DNA from: Ceratopteris richardii
Lineage: Eukaryota > Streptophyta > Polypodiopsida > Polypodiales > Pteridaceae
Length of the DNA stretch: 64,000 nucleotides
Reading direction: 5' to 3'
NCBI GenBank assembly: GCA_020310875.1
Contig: CM035444.1
Coordinates: forward strand, 17,662,477-17,726,476
Under the pieces are notes generated by a model. That model was not told the DNA's origin. It made no database searches and saw only the letters and a list, made by a program, of their open reading frames with translations. Shown in pieces: positions 9,412-20,760 of the stretch. A program made the translations under genes and the position numbers. How positions within the stretch are numbered: the first letter of the stretch is position 1; each line of letters starts with the position of its first letter.

Positions 9412-9699
9412 CTATTGAATGGGTAGTTTTTCCGTGTTGTGATTAGTGTATTTTTGTTCTATGTGACAATACAAGGCAGTTCCAGGGTAATGTTGTCTAT
9501 TGTAGGGGTACGTTTGAGGTACCCCAGCTCCTCCTCGGATGCACAAGTGAGTGGGGTGATCTCCTCCACATAGACTACATCTTCGTAACATAGGCACTCT
9601 TAAGGCTGGGTGTTGGTAATTTCTCTGTCCTTGGACTCCTAATTTCTTTGCCACTAGCTCCGTTAATTCCTCCACATTACTGGAATTGGAAGTAACCAT
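9412..9699 (-). CDS. gag: First zinc knuckle of element B gag
   Basis: About 95 residues. NSSNVEELTELVAKKLGVQ (helical) precedes CSLCGGDHPTHLC, a CX2CX4HX4C knuckle. The next part is Tyr/Gln-rich. It makes three knuckles in this gag. In E the same motif begins EIEEIVEQVAKKLGVQNRQ. Confidence 0.75.
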   Translation of the reverse strand: MVTSNSSNVEELTELVAKKLGVQGQRNYQHPALRVPMLRRCSLCGGDHPTHLCIRGGAGVPQTYPYNRQHYPGTALYCHIEQKYTNHNTEKLPIQ

Positions 9700-9767
9700 A
9701 CTCCGAGAGTCTTCTGAGGTGTACTCTTCAGATTATCCGCTAGGTTGTCCTCTAAGTCAATACATTC

Positions 9768-10325
9768 CTATAGGCATTCGCTCAGGGTTTGTAACCTCTT
9801 CACGTAAACTAGCATTCTTAGAGTTCCATTAGTTAGTCCATCCAAAAACAATGATATGATTTTTTGTTGCGTGGGTCTCTCTGCTACCGGACATCTATCC
9901 ACATACTGGTTAAATCTTTGCACAAATATTTTCACGGTTTCATTAGGGTTCTGTTTAAAACTATGGATTAAAGACGCAGAATTGTGTTTAATCCCTCTCT
10001 TAGTGAATTCCCCAATGAATTCTTGAAAGAATTGCTCCATATTTCCAAATTGGTTGGGGTCTAATGGTTGGAACCAAGTCAGAGCCATTCCTATGAGGGT
10101 GAGTCCGAAAGACTCATACTGCACGAAGAAGTCGTCTACTTGTTCCGCTCTTAAAACTTGTTTAAATTCAGCAATGTGATCATAAGGTTCTCCCAATCCG
10201 TCATAATGATTCCTCACACATTTGGCCACCTGAATAGGTCTCAATCTTCTCATTGGTTCTGGCTGCCTGGGCAATACAGGGACAGCGGGAATTGCTGGTC
10301 TAGTTGGGGGTATTCCAGGCTGCAC
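9768..10325 (-). CDS. gag: Gag core of element B (Retrotrans_gag)
   Basis: About 185 residues. After a Pro-rich start, the core runs DHIAEFKQVLRAEQVDDFF, FGLTLIGMALTWFQPL, EEFI-EF-like segment FFQEFIGEFTKRGIKHNS, SLIHSFKQNPNETVKIFVQR and FLDGLTNG. These are the marks of the plant gypsy capsid domain. The matching stretch in E is 48426-50110. Confidence 0.87.
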   Translation of the reverse strand: MQPGIPPTRPAIPAVPVLPRQPEPMRRLRPIQVAKCVRNHYDGLGEPYDHIAEFKQVLRAEQVDDFFVQYESFGLTLIGMALTWFQPLDPNQFGNMEQFFQEFIGEFTKRGIKHNSASLIHSFKQNPNETVKIFVQRFNQYVDRCPVAERPTQQKIISLFLDGLTNGTLRMLVYVKRLQTLSECL

Positions 10326-10431
10326 TCCCGTTGGTGGTTGTGGCCTTAATGGGGGTCGGTATTGATTACCTACTCGAGGGTGGGTCTAATTGTGTGTTTG
10401 CACTCCGGGTGTTGTGAATTGCACGTGAGTT

Positions 10432-11208
10432 CTATTCGTGAGAGGTAGTTGCCTGTTCTCGTGGAGGAAATATAGGCAAACCCATATACTTTAATCGAGA
10501 TCTATCTATGGCATCAACAAGCCAATACCTTCTTTGTTTTTTTTCCAGATATGTTACTCTAGACTCGTCTTCCGGATCCTTTAACTCATAAAATGTCATG
10601 AGACTTTCTTCTCTTCCTTGGGCCGGTGAGTCAGTTTGAAGTAACAAGTCCGATCCATGGATCAAATAGACTTCTAGTAGGTAGTCGTCTTGAGGTATCA
10701 AGTTCCCTCTCAAGACTCGCGTCACTTGGGACTTGCCTCTAGGGGTCATCACTAACTCCTCACAGTTTGGTCTCCCTGAGTTTTCTTGTCCCACTAACTC
10801 TCCCCTCTCATTGATCAAATCAGCGTATTCAGTCACTATGTAGATGTGACCCAACTTGTCCATGCATGCTCCTCCTTCATACTTGACAGCCGGTCTGGGC
10901 ATAATTGTTGCATCCATGGAAGTCACCATCCTAGCCATAGATCTGTTTAGACCTTCCAGGTAGATGGGGATCTCCTGGGCATTAGTAGAAATGTACTGTA
11001 AGGAAGCGCGATACTCTCCTTCTACAGTGGTCATGAAGTTTGTTTTGGGAATGGGACCCTGCATGTCTTCTGAAGCCATGGGTATCTCCTCCTCCAAGTC
11101 ACTAGAGGTGTCTGAATAGACTGAGGAGTGATTGACCTGAGCGGCACTTCCCACGGAAGATATGACAATTCTTTGGCTACTTAGCACCCTTCCTGACCTC
11201 AACTTCAT
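10432..11208 (-). CDS. gag: Gag N-terminal domain of element B
   Basis: About 258 residues from an ATG at 11208, starting MKLRSGRVLSS; E starts MNLRSGRHIGK, so this is the family's true gag start. Recognisable conserved points are ALVKYEGG-like PAVKYEGGACMDKLGHIY, VMTPRGKSQVTRVLRGNLIP and TFYELKDPEDESRVTYLEKK. I know no function for this domain. It precedes the capsid core and is shared by B and E. Confidence 0.75.
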   Translation of the reverse strand: MKLRSGRVLSSQRIVISSVGSAAQVNHSSVYSDTSSDLEEEIPMASEDMQGPIPKTNFMTTVEGEYRASLQYISTNAQEIPIYLEGLNRSMARMVTSMDATIMPRPAVKYEGGACMDKLGHIYIVTEYADLINERGELVGQENSGRPNCEELVMTPRGKSQVTRVLRGNLIPQDDYLLEVYLIHGSDLLLQTDSPAQGREESLMTFYELKDPEDESRVTYLEKKQRRYWLVDAIDRSRLKYMGLPIFPPREQATTSHE

Positions 11209-12642
11209 TCACTCTCCTGGGCTCTCTAGGTCTCTAAAACTCTCCCTAAGTGGCTCCTCAAATGCCTCAAATTTGCCTTTGAAAATGCACCAAAAGTTCT
11301 GGGTGATACCAATTTTGGCGATATTGCTTGTCAAACGATACGATACCACTTCTCTGGACGATACGATACTATGGCAATAGACGATATGATACCGTTGTTG
11401 AGCACGATACAATACTCGATGCTCTGGCGATACGATATCAACTCCAGTCACGATACGATACCTATGGAGTCCACGATACGATACCAGAAAACTGGACGAT
11501 ACGATAGTTATGCACTGGGCAATACAATACCAGGAATTCTAGTGATACGATACTAAAGTTGGGATGATACGATACTAGGAACTGCACGATACGATACCAC
11601 TTTTTGGACGATACGATACCAAAAAGGGTGACGATACGATACGATACTAGAATTCCCCTCAATACGATACCTGAGTAATGCACGATACGATACTAGCAAG
11701 TCACACGATACGATACCAATGCAAGTGGCGATATGATACCGCCAACTTGCACGATACGATACTAAAATGGTATCGCGATACGATACTGGGAAGTGAGACG
11801 ATACGATACCAAAAGTGGACCGCGATACGATACCACTTTGGTAAAGTGCGATCGCGATACCAACCAGGCGATACGATACCACAAGTGGTATTGCGATACC
11901 AAAGGTGGTAATCGACAATATGATACTTTGGCGAGTATCATGATACAAGGGAATTTGTGGTATTGCGATACCAAAAAAACTCAACCGATCGCGATAATCA
12001 AGCCAAAATACCTCCAAATTCAAAAAAAAAATTTCCCCCCTTGCTCTTCTCTCACCCCTCTTCACTCCTAGCCTACTGTCTCACTCAAAGAAGTTCAACA
12101 AACACTCTGTCCTGCCCCGCGATACTAGATGCGCGTTTAATCATGTGTGAGTGTACTTCTATTGTGTTTTTGCTATTGGAATCTTATGGGAGCTTACCTG
12201 TGTGATGTCTTGCTTGTGCCTTGAGCTCACTAGCTAGCTTTGAAGGCCTGGAGAGCGCGATACTACACAGACGATACAGATCACTGCTTGGAGACGATAC
12301 CACTTTCTGAGCAAATGAGAAATGAGCTAAAATTTTTTTGCTTTTTATACTTTTTGGTGATTGAAACTTAACTACACTAATTTGGCAAAAAAAAAATTTG
12401 GAATTTTTCTTGGTGATCTTGGCTTACTCCTACTCCACTTCTCTTCCTAACCTAACCCTAACTCTTTCTTCTCTCCCTCTCTACTAACCCTAAACATAAA
12501 AACTCATTACACACACCTCTGGGATGTGAAGTAACAAGTGCCGAAGTGGTTGACTACTTGCCACTGAACGAATTCACTTCTACAAATACGATTTCGTCAC
12601 TCTCGAGCTATAACCATCACGAAGGCACCTTGGTTGAGTTGT
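11209..12642 (-). other. Leader of element B
   Basis: Untranslated region between the primer site and gag. It contains the CGATACGATACC array (11330-11985), isolated copies at about 12258-12302, an A-rich patch near 12020-12045 and otherwise no gene. The array gives many spurious reading frames on both strands. Confidence 0.7.
11330..11985. repeat. Tandem array of CGATACGATACC-type units
   Basis: About 25-30 units, each holding ACGATACGATACC or a variant, separated by 8-15 bp of less regular sequence. Towards the right several units become true palindromes such as GGTATCGCGATACC (near 11768 and 11820). The spacers are not unique enough, nor the units constant enough, for a CRISPR array. Confidence 0.9.
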
Positions 12643-12660
12643 TCCCCGACAACGGCACCA
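12643..12660 (-). other. Primer-binding site of element B (tRNA-Asp type)
   Basis: The minus strand reads TGGTGCCGTTGTCGGGGA, close to the TGGCGCCGTTGCCGGGGA site of element E and of many plant Athila/Tat elements, complementary to the 3' end of tRNA-Asp. Confidence 0.82.
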
Positions 12661-12666
12661 AAAACG

Positions 12667-13106
12667 TGTGTATCTAAGTCAAAAACTCTTAGGGACTTGT
12701 GCCAAAGAGACTAAATCTCATTTGCCACACAAGTGCATATAATGGGGAATCGACACACACTTATTTGTCAATCCGACGAACCGACCTAACCAAGCGTATG
12801 AGGACGTGCTCACGTGATGGAAAATGAAGTGGTACAGCTCACATGCTTGAGAAAAGACTAACCTACCTCTCCAACTCACTTAACTACTGAAAGTGTCTGT
12901 CACGATACCACTTACAACAGTTTTCACTAAATCGAGGATTTCTCCTAGCTCTGAACTCCGAATATGGCCAATAGCGGGTTCGTTTCGAAGCTCTCGACAA
13001 GATGCATGTATTCACTCGATTCTGACAACCGTGCTTCAAGTTATGACCAAAATAGTGAATGGCAAGAAGCACACACACTCACTCCACAACTCACTAACCA
13101 AAATGT
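12667..13106 (-). repeat. 5' LTR of element B (right end uncertain)
   Basis: On the plus strand it begins TGTGTATCTAAGTC, six bases after the primer site. A CACGTG motif lies near 12811. The right boundary is taken where copia sequence of element H begins (about 13107), so the LTR may be cut short. A distant relative seems to lie at 29290-30030. Confidence 0.6.
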
Positions 13107-14122
13107 GTTTAATATATGGATAATATAGAGGATAGCCTTCGCTTTCAAAACTATACCCAACAAAAATACATTTCATTGATTTATCAATTGATTTCTTCCA
13201 TTGTCGTTCAGGCACTAATGCATATGCCAAGCAACCAAAGAAACACAAATAGGAAACATATGGCTTGCAACTATGCCAAGCCTCATATGGAGTGATAGAT
13301 TGCAATGCTTTGGTGGTACACTTGTTAAGTACATATGTTGCACACATAACAACCTCAAGCCAAAAGATATGTGGTAAAGCCTGAATTTTGACCATACACC
13401 TAGCCATCTCCATGAGAGACCTGTTCTTTCTTTCCACAAATCTATTTTGTTGAGATGTATATGGCATTGTACACTGATGTTTTATCCCATGCTAGATATG
13501 CATTAAAATTAAAAGACATGTATTTCCCCACTCGTTCAAAATGGAGGGTGCCCAATTTACATGCTGATTGATTTTTTGACATAGCCAAAAATTGTTTGAA
13601 GCACATAAACACTTTGAACTTTTCTTTCAATGGATACACCCATGCAAGCCTAGAAAATTCATTAACAAAATTCACGAAGTAAAGGTACTTCCCAAAAGAA
13701 GATGTCTACATAGGACCATAGACATCACTATGAACAAGCTACAATTTATGAGCAGCTCGAACTAAACCATCTTTAGGGAAGGAAGGATGCTGCATTTTGC
13801 CCAATATACAGCCTTCATAGACATGTTTACAAGGTGCCTCAAGTTTGGGCAGAGAAGACACCATTTCAGATTTCTATAGGTGTAGCAAACTAGCATAATT
13901 TAGATGACCAAAGCATGCATACCAAAACTTTGCATGTGAGATAGCTTTAGAATCTTGAATTACACATGTTAAATCATTCACTTTTGCATAGTCTATGAGC
14001 TTATTGTTGCAAAGCAAAGAGGCACAAAAGAGGAGCCCCAAAATTTTCAAATTAATGGGCATATTTTTCTTCTTCAAAGTCTTAGGAAATTCCATGTTGT
14101 TTTTTTGGAAGATGCAATTCAT
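13107..14122 (-). pseudogene. Copia pre-integrase and integrase remnant (element H)
   Basis: Minus-strand pieces show KFWYACFGHLNYASLLHL (GAG-pre-integrase His motif), NEFSRLAWVYPLKEKFKVF, MPYTSQQNRFVERKNRSLME (integrase Glu region) and YVLNKCTTKALQSITPYEAW. They match element D at 52490-53605. These motifs identify the Ty1/copia integrase, but the region is decayed. Confidence 0.8.
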
Positions 14123-16094
14123 TCATTACTTTCATGTACTAAGGAGACATTAGTTACCTCCAAAGATGTGTATGACACTTTGCTACCTCTTATTATATGT
14201 GGAATCAAATATTAGTCCATATGAGGTAATCTCTCAACCTTTAAAAGTTCCACATGATGATGAAGATTATTCCGTTTCTAATGCAGATTTACATGATACA
14301 CTTTTTGATGAGAGGGATGATATAGAGGAGGTAAAACATATGCCTAAATGGTTGGTAAGACTTTGTAAGATATCAAATTACATGCAACTATGTCATATCA
14401 TACTCATTTAGGATCTCATAGTGCTTCTTTTGCATTAGATTGCTATGCAATGGCTACCTCTAGTCTTTGTGTTGAGAGTGAGCATGTTTCTTTCGCAAAA
14501 GCACAAAATTCAAAAGATTGGATGGCTACTATGTAATGAGAATATGATGCTATTATGAAGAATGGTACCTAGTTTTTATGTGATTTGCAAACCATTGGCA
14601 ATAAATGGGCATATAAGCTCAATCATAAGCCTGATGGAATAGTTGACAAGTATAAGGCTAGGCTTGTTGCAAAAGGAAGTATAAGGATGGGCTTGTTACA
14701 AAATTGATTTTGATGAGACCTCTGGACCCACATGTCGATGACTAAGATTCGAAACATTTATGCACTTGCAACTCATCATGGTTGGAATATACATCAATTG
14801 GACTTTAAAATTGAATTTCTAAATGGTAACTTACATGAAGAACTGTATGTATTTCAGCCCCATGGTCTTTTGTAGAAAGGGCATGAAAACTTAGTGTGCA
14901 GGTTGAAAAAGAAATTATATGGTTTGAAGTAAGCACCACATGCTTGGTATGAAAAGATACACACATACTTGGTTGCATATGGTTTTGAGAACAGTCCAAC
15001 TAAGAGCACCTTATATGTTAAGTCCGCAAATGATGTACTTTTGATCATTGTTGTGTATGTTGATGATATATTGCTCACTAGTCCTAATGAGAAACATATT
15101 GTTAAACTTAAGACTGATTTATATGCCTCTTTGGAGATGTAACATTTGGGGCAATTGCATCATGATTTGGGCATTCACTTTATGCAAGTTGATGGGGGAA
15201 TAGCATTGTTTCAAACAAAATATATTGAAATATTATTGCAACATTTTTGTTTTGAAGATTGCAACCTATTACCACACCTATGGAAATAGGTTTATGGTTG
15301 AGTCTTCATGATTTTGGAGATGCATTTGATGTTGTTCTCTATCAGCAAGTTATTGGATGCACGATTTACTTATGCATAACTTGGCTTGATATTTAGCTTG
15401 CTGTCTCACAGATGGGTAGGTTTATGCATTGCCCAAGTGTCAAGCATTGGTAGGAAATTAAGCGCAACTTTTTCTACTTAAGTGGTACCCAGCTACTTGG
15501 ATTGTTTTATCCCAAGGGGGATCATTACATCCATATTTACATGCTTTTTCTAACTTTGTCTAGGCTAGGACACTTGTGTGTCCACTAGTGGTTTTTGCTT
15601 CATGCTTGGTAGCTCATGCATATATTGATTGAGCAAGAAGCAACCTATTGTGGACACTTCTAATTTTAAGGCTGAGTATAGGGTAGCTTTCACAATGACT
15701 ATTGAGTGTGTGTGGCTTAGATGCCGTTCAAATGATTTGGGTATTGTTCAGTCTTATGCCACCACCATCTTCACTGAGAGTCAAAGTGCATTGGCATTTG
15801 CAAGGAACCCTGTGTTACATGCTCGCAAAAAGCACATTGGTGCATTATCATTATGTCATGGAGAGTTTCTTTGCCACACAAATTAGTTTGGCATATGTGT
15901 CCACATAGGAAAACGTTGTAGATATTTTCACAAAGGCTCTACCTCAAGAGAAGTTTGAAGCTTTTTGCAAAGCTTTGGGCTTACTTCCTTCTGTGGATTT
16001 ATCTCTTTCCACATAGCTTGGCACTTCTTTATACATGAGTACTAGCTCCTTGTTCATCCTAGGGGGGATTTGTTGTTATATTTTGGTAGTGATG
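14094..16094 (+). pseudogene. Copia reverse transcriptase and RNase H remnant (element H)
   Basis: Plus-strand similarity to D runs from an EDAIHSLLSCTKET-like integrase tail, through ATHHGWNIHQLDFK and VVYVDDILLT (the YVDD motif, near 15060), to the RNase H end (AEYRVAFTMTIECVWLRC, TIFTESQSALAFARNP; 15629-15980). A polypurine AGGGGGGATTTG at about 16060 precedes the LTR. Confidence 0.8.
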
Positions 16095-16304
16095 TGTGTG
16101 AACACACTTAGTACCATCGTGGCACTTTTTTCTCTCTTTAGAAGTTTTTTTCACTCGGGTTGTATATATGCCTATAACCCTAACATGTTACTTATATTTG
16201 TATATTCAATTCGTAATACATTCAATATTGTGTGTTGTGCCCCAAGCTTCTTCTTCTTCTTCCTTGTGTTATTCACATGCTTTCGCAGACCTTAAACTCT
16301 AACA
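16095..16304 (+). repeat. LTR of the D-family copia (element H)
   Basis: Runs TGTGTGAACACACTTAG to CTCTAACA, about 210 bp, and aligns along its length with the two LTRs of element D when those are read on the minus strand (CTTCTTCTTCTTCCTTGTG, TTGTATATA). Gag-like sequence of the next copy begins directly after it. Confidence 0.8.
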
Positions 16305-18077
16305 ACATATGGCTTTTGAAGATGCTAATTTTAAAATTTCTATTCATGCTACCATTCTCGCTCCACTTATTGTAGAGCAACTTAATTGGGATGGCAGATA
16401 TGCTTATGCACATGTGTTGATATCTTTGTCTATCCAACGTGTCATTTTCCCTCACATTCTCTCATGCAAAACAACAAGGATGCTTGGGATACACTTACCA
16501 CTTTATATGAGGCAAGAAATGAGGCTCATGTTGCTTACCTTTGAAAAGAATTGAAGAGTAAGAATATGAATGAAGGAGATTCTATGGATAGTTTTTTGAC
16601 AAAACTTAAAGATTTGAAGTCATATTGAATTTTTACTTTTAATCTTTTATTGATGATGGAAGGAAGTCCAAATGCCTTAACATTTGAGGAGTTAGTCTCT
16701 CTTTTGTTGTAGGAAGATTAGTCTAGGTAGAACAGGTCCATTATGTGTGTCACAGATCAAGCTTTCCTAGCTAATTAGAAGCGCAAAGGTAAATTTAACT
16801 CATCTATTAGTAAACAGAAATCTGTCAATGTTGCATAATTGAAGAAGGAAGACAAAGATGAGAAGAAAAAAAAATAGAAAATAGTTTTGCAAATGATTTA
16901 AGGAAAAATATTATATCATAAAGTGTTGTCCAAAGCTGGTTGCAAAAGAGGCAAAGAAGACTTGGAATGGTTGTTCTAGAGGCCTCTATACCTAAAACAA
17001 AGTTTGTGAATGTTGTTCATAATGAAGAATGAGCATTTACTATTGTATGTAGCTATGATCTATCTTCCTGAGTAGCGCATGTCTGTAGTAGACTCAGTTG
17101 TTTGGTACTTTGATAATGGGGCAACCAAAATATTACCTCGCAACATAGTTTCTTCAGTTCACTTGAGCCTTCCCCTACAAGGAATATTGTCACATGCATT
17201 AATGATTGCTCTTATCCTATGAGATTTGGTTAGATAATTCTGACTACTATTGGTGATAGTTCTCTCACATTGTTAGATGCTTTGTATGTACCAAGGATTA
17301 AGAAAAATATATTGTAAGTTTCAACATTAGCCAAGATTGGCTTGATTGTCAAATTTGTTAATGAAAAATGTACAATTCATGATCTCTCAAATGGTGATGT
17401 TATTATTGCTTTTGGCATTTTATGTCATGGGCTGTATAAGCTCATAGACTATGCAAAATCCATGAATGATTCATCATGTGTAGTTCAAGTTTCTCCAGCT
17501 ATTTCATATGCAAAATTTTGACATGCACGCTTTGGTCATATGAATTTTGCTAGTTTGCTACATGTGCAGAAATTTGAAATGGTGCCATCTTGTGTACATG
17601 TTTGTGAAGGTTGTATTTTGGGCAAAATGCAACATTCCTCTTTCCCAAAAGATGGTTTAGCTTGAGCTACTCATCAATCGTAGCTTGTTCATAATGATAT
17701 ATATAGCCCTATGCAGACACCTTGTTTTGGGAACTACCTTTACTTCATGACTTTTGTTGATGATTTCTCCAGGCATGCATGTGTGTATCCATTGAAAGCA
17801 AAGTCCAAGGTGTTTACATGATTCAAACAATTTCTAGTTATGGTTGAAAATCTATCAACATGTAAATTGGGCACCCTCCATTCTAATCGAAGCGGGAATA
17901 TATATCTTCTGATCTTAATGCGTTATGGTTGAGCATGGGATAAAACATCAATGTGTAGTGCCATATATGCCTCAACAAAATGGAGTTTCTAAAAGAAACA
18001 AGAGGTCACTCATGGAGAGGGTGAGGTGTATGGTCAAAAGTCAGGTTTTACCACATAGCTTCTAGCTTCAGGGTGTT

Positions 18078-18395
18078 ATGTGTGCAACATACGTACTTAA
18101 TAGATGTCCCACCAAAGCACTCCAACCGCTCACCCCATATAAGGCTTGGCATGGTCACAAGCCATTTATTGCTCATCTTTGTATCTTTGGTTGTCTTCCA
18201 TATGCATTAGTGCTTGAACAACAACACATGAAATTGGATGATAAAGCAATGCAATGTATTTTTATTGGGTATAGTTTTGAAAGCAAAGGCTATCGTTTGT
18301 ATCATCCGCATACTAAATGCATATTGGTTAGTTGTGATTTTGTTTTTGTGGAAGATGCAATTCAACCAGTACTTTCATGTACCAAAGAGATTTAA
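18078..18395 (+). pseudogene. Copia integrase C-terminal fragment (element I)
   Basis: About 105 open residues: YVLNRCPTKALQPLTPYKAW, HLCIFGCLPYALVLEQQHMK, AMQCIFIGYSFESKGYRLYH, then ILVSCDFVFVEDAIQP. This is the conserved plant copia stretch after the integrase Glu, and it matches D at 52490-52789 closely. Confidence 0.75.
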
Positions 18396-18524
18396 GTTAG
18401 CTCTAGAGATGTTTATGACACTTTCCTTCCTCTTTTTATAGGTTGTCAACTGATGGTCCAAAAGGGGCAATTTCTCAGCCTTATAGAGGAGATAAAAACT
18501 ATGCCTAAATGGTTGGTATGAACT

Positions 18525-19084
18525 TTGAGAGATAGAAAATTATATGCACCTCTACCATATTGTACTCATTCAGGCTCTCATAGTACTTCCTTTATATTAG
18601 ATTGCTATGCAATGGAAGCCTCTAGTCTTTGTGATGAGAATGAGCTTGTTTCTTTTGATGAAGCACAAAATTCAAAAAATTGGATGGCTTCTATGCAATC
18701 AAAATATGGTGTTATCATGGAGAATGGAACTTGTTATTTATGTGGTTTTCCTTGAGGCAAAAAGGCCATTGGCACTAAATGGGTATAAAGCATAAGCCTC
18801 ATGGAATAGTTGATAGGTATAAGGTTGAGCTTGTTGCAAAAGGTTATGCTCAAGAGAGAGGCATTGGTTTTGATGAGACCTTTGCACCCACATGCCAAAT
18901 GATCACTTTTCATAGCATATGTGCATTTGAAGCTCATCATGGTTGGAATGTACATCAGTTGGACATTAAAACTACATTTTTGAATGGTGACTTACATGAA
19001 GAAGTGTATATACTTCAGCCTCATGGTTTTGTGTAGAAAGGGCATGAAAATAAAGTGTACAGGTTGAAAAAGGCATTATATGGG
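18525..19084 (+). pseudogene. Copia RT N-terminal fragment (element I)
   Basis: Contains DEAQNSKNWMASMQSKYGVI, then KGYAQERGIGFDETFAPTCQ and HHGWNVHQLDIKTTFLNGDL, the opening motifs of Ty1/copia reverse transcriptase. It matches D at 34350-34790. Confidence 0.75.
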
Positions 19085-20207
19085 AGCTGATCTTCTCAAA
19101 GGAATCACATGTCCTCTCTGCCTTGCCGGAGTTTTGGCTGTAACTCTCCGGGATGGAGAGTACATTAGGTGGTGGGCAACTGTTGAGCCCATAAAAGTCA
19201 TATTGATCAAAGTCAATCACGGTCAAAGTCAACTATAGTCAAAGTTAAATTGGTCAAAGTCAACAAGGTCAAGGTCAGAGGCAACTGGTGCAAAGTCAAA
19301 TTGCTAAAGTGCAAGTGTCAAAGTGCATAGCTAGTGCACAATTAATTGTCCACAAAGGGTAAATTAGAGAAAGTGAGTTGCAGGTTGTAGAGGTATTTCT
19401 CTAATTTCCCTAAGGTTCAAAGTGTTTTTAAAGTGTTTTGGAAGGTTCAGGTGAACCCTCTCTTATGTGCAAAAGTGAAGACTTAAAAGGAAAATGTGAA
19501 GGTATGTGAAGCGGCAGCGTACGCAGAAGTGAAAGTATGCCCCCCCAATTAAAATTTTTGTTTTAGTCTAAAGTCACTACATGACAAAACAGGGATTCGT
19601 TGGCTCCCACTTGTGAAGACAATCTTGGGACATCAAAGTGAGCACCAAGATACTCTTGCAGTTAGGAGCGTACGTGAATCGACACTCAAATCAAGGCAAG
19701 GAATATTCTTGGACCATTCTAAGTGTAAGCAAGAGGGAGCATAGTCTAAGCTAGGCAAGAGAGAGAAGTGAAGAGACACACAATGTGCGACACAGAGAAG
19801 AAAGTGCAAGGTGTGCTTGAAGAGTGACTAAGGAGGTGTGCAGAGAGTGCTAAGCTAGTCCCCCAAGGATCCCAAGGCCCCATTGCAGTGTGCATGTGCC
19901 GACAGAAGGTATCCAACCCTCCCCCTTATTGGAAGCTTGGTGCAAGGTGTGCACAAGTGCAAGCTTGGAGCAGGTGGAGGTTTGGTGTAGAGGAGGCCAA
20001 CAACAACAAGACCTTGGGTATTTGGTATTTTGTAATTGAGCACTCTATGGGATTTTTGCACAGAAGTATTGGTTGTATTGTGCACCACCCTTGTAATTTT
20101 CTCATTATAATCAATCAACAGAGGCTTCCAAGGTGTATATTTCTTCTTGTCTTTCCCTTTTCTCCTACAAATACTCAAATCCCTTCTTGTCCAAGAATCC
20201 CCCAACA
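19085..20207 (+). repeat. Left (5') LTR of element J
   Basis: Begins at or near GAGCTGATCTTCTCAAAGG and ends AGAATCCCCCAACA, matching 23998-25126 over its length. It contains the CTCTCCGGGAT motif, a dense cluster of GTCAA motifs (19211-19299), a C-run (CCCCCCAATTAAAATTTT, near 19540) and a late AT-rich part. The exact first base is uncertain because both copies share GAGC before the expected TG. Confidence 0.85.
19211..19299 (-). promoter_or_regulatory. Cluster of W-box motifs in the J left LTR
   Basis: Eight RGTCAA hexamers lie within about 90 bp; on the other strand each reads TTGAC[C/T], the core bound by WRKY transcription factors in plants. The right LTR has about eleven (24120-24226). 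Activity is inferred; only the motif density is seen. Confidence 0.5.
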
Positions 20208-20760
20208 AAATTTGGCATGCCCAAGCTCTTAAGGAATCAGAGGCTTCAAAACTACTCAAGTCCATGAAAAAGGAGGTTAGTAGTTTTTATTTAATAAAGA
20301 TGGATGGGAAATTCAGGTCAGAACTGTTGTAGATAATTGATGAGGCTTCCACTACAAGTTTGGTGGCAAAGACTGCTGTTATACATAAAGGTAAAATTGT
20401 AGGGGAAGCACCCCTTACAGATTATAAGAGTCCTTGTCTAACAATATCTATCAAAGGTCATGAGTTTCAAGGAGTTATTGTGGTTGGTGGTTTTGGGCAT
20501 TAACTTGATGCCTGAACATACAATGGAAAAGATTGGACTCCACCCCTCAAGGCCAGCAAATTTCACTGTTACTTTGGCAGATCAAAGCAAAGTAAGGCCC
20601 TTGGGAGTGATCCCAAAAGTTCCACTTGAAGTACAAGGTAATCTCTTCATTCTGGTAATCCCCTCTTAATTGGAAGACCATGGCTGAGGCATGCAAGTGT
20701 CATCCATGATTGGGGTAAAGACACTATGTGGGTACAAAAGAAAGGGCAAGAGCTGACATA
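20208..20760 (+). pseudogene. Gypsy protease remnant of element J
   Basis: Plus-strand pieces include a KAQALKESEASKLLKSMKKE-like helix, ISIKGHEFQGVIVVGG, then GINLMPEHTMEKIGLHPS and TVTLADQSKVRPLGVIP (20460-20669). In gypsy retropepsins the G-[SG]-x-[NV]-[NL]-[ML]-P string follows the catalytic Asp, so this is the protease domain. Confidence 0.7.

Larger units (their letters stand above)
3008..13106 (-). mobile_element. Element B: Ty3/gypsy retrotransposon with post-integrase domain (left end outside window)
   Basis: Minus-strand order from the right: LTR (12667 to about 13106), tRNA-Asp-type primer site (12643-12660), leader with a CGATACGATACC array, gag N-terminal protein, gag core, three CCHC knuckles, linker, protease, acidic linker, reverse transcriptase, RNase H, integrase, and a second protease-like fragment. 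It is interrupted on the left by element A. It is broken, with around ten interruptions of the coding frame. It is a close relative of element E. The primer type and gene order suggest the Athila/Tat branch of plant gypsy elements, but no env-like gene is recognised. Confidence 0.85.
13107..16304. mobile_element. Element H: decayed Ty1/copia copy of the D family, parts on opposite strands
   Basis: Integrase-region sequence lies on the minus strand (13107-14093); reverse transcriptase, RNase H and a 3' LTR (16095-16304) lie on the plus strand. Both parts match element D. The strand switch falls near 14093. The copy is heavily broken, with well over ten interruptions, and looks much older than D. 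Confidence 0.75.
16305..19084 (+). mobile_element. Element I: decayed Ty1/copia copy of the D family
   Basis: Plus-strand order: gag-like sequence (16305-17050), protease end (17230-17330, LLDALYVPRIKKNIL), GAG-pre-integrase (17460-17660, ARFGHMNFASLLH, CEGCILGKMQ), integrase (17700-18400, including YVLNRCPTKALQPLTPYKAW) and the start of RT (18525-19084). It stops at 19084, where the element J LTR begins. Heavily broken, with more than ten interruptions; an old copy. Confidence 0.75.

Noticed and set aside
11330-11985. Possible CRISPR array (regular short repeats)
   Set aside because: Units vary, spacers are 8-15 bp and themselves repeat-like, and the context is a plant retrotransposon leader.
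11371-12071. Frames rich in RYDT or SYR residues on both strands
   Set aside because: They translate the CGATACGATACC array of element B's leader.
19855-20265. 136-residue minus-strand frame in the J LTR, repeated at 24772-25149
   Set aside because: Conserved only because the two LTRs are copies of each other; the frame runs opposite to the element and has no known motif.
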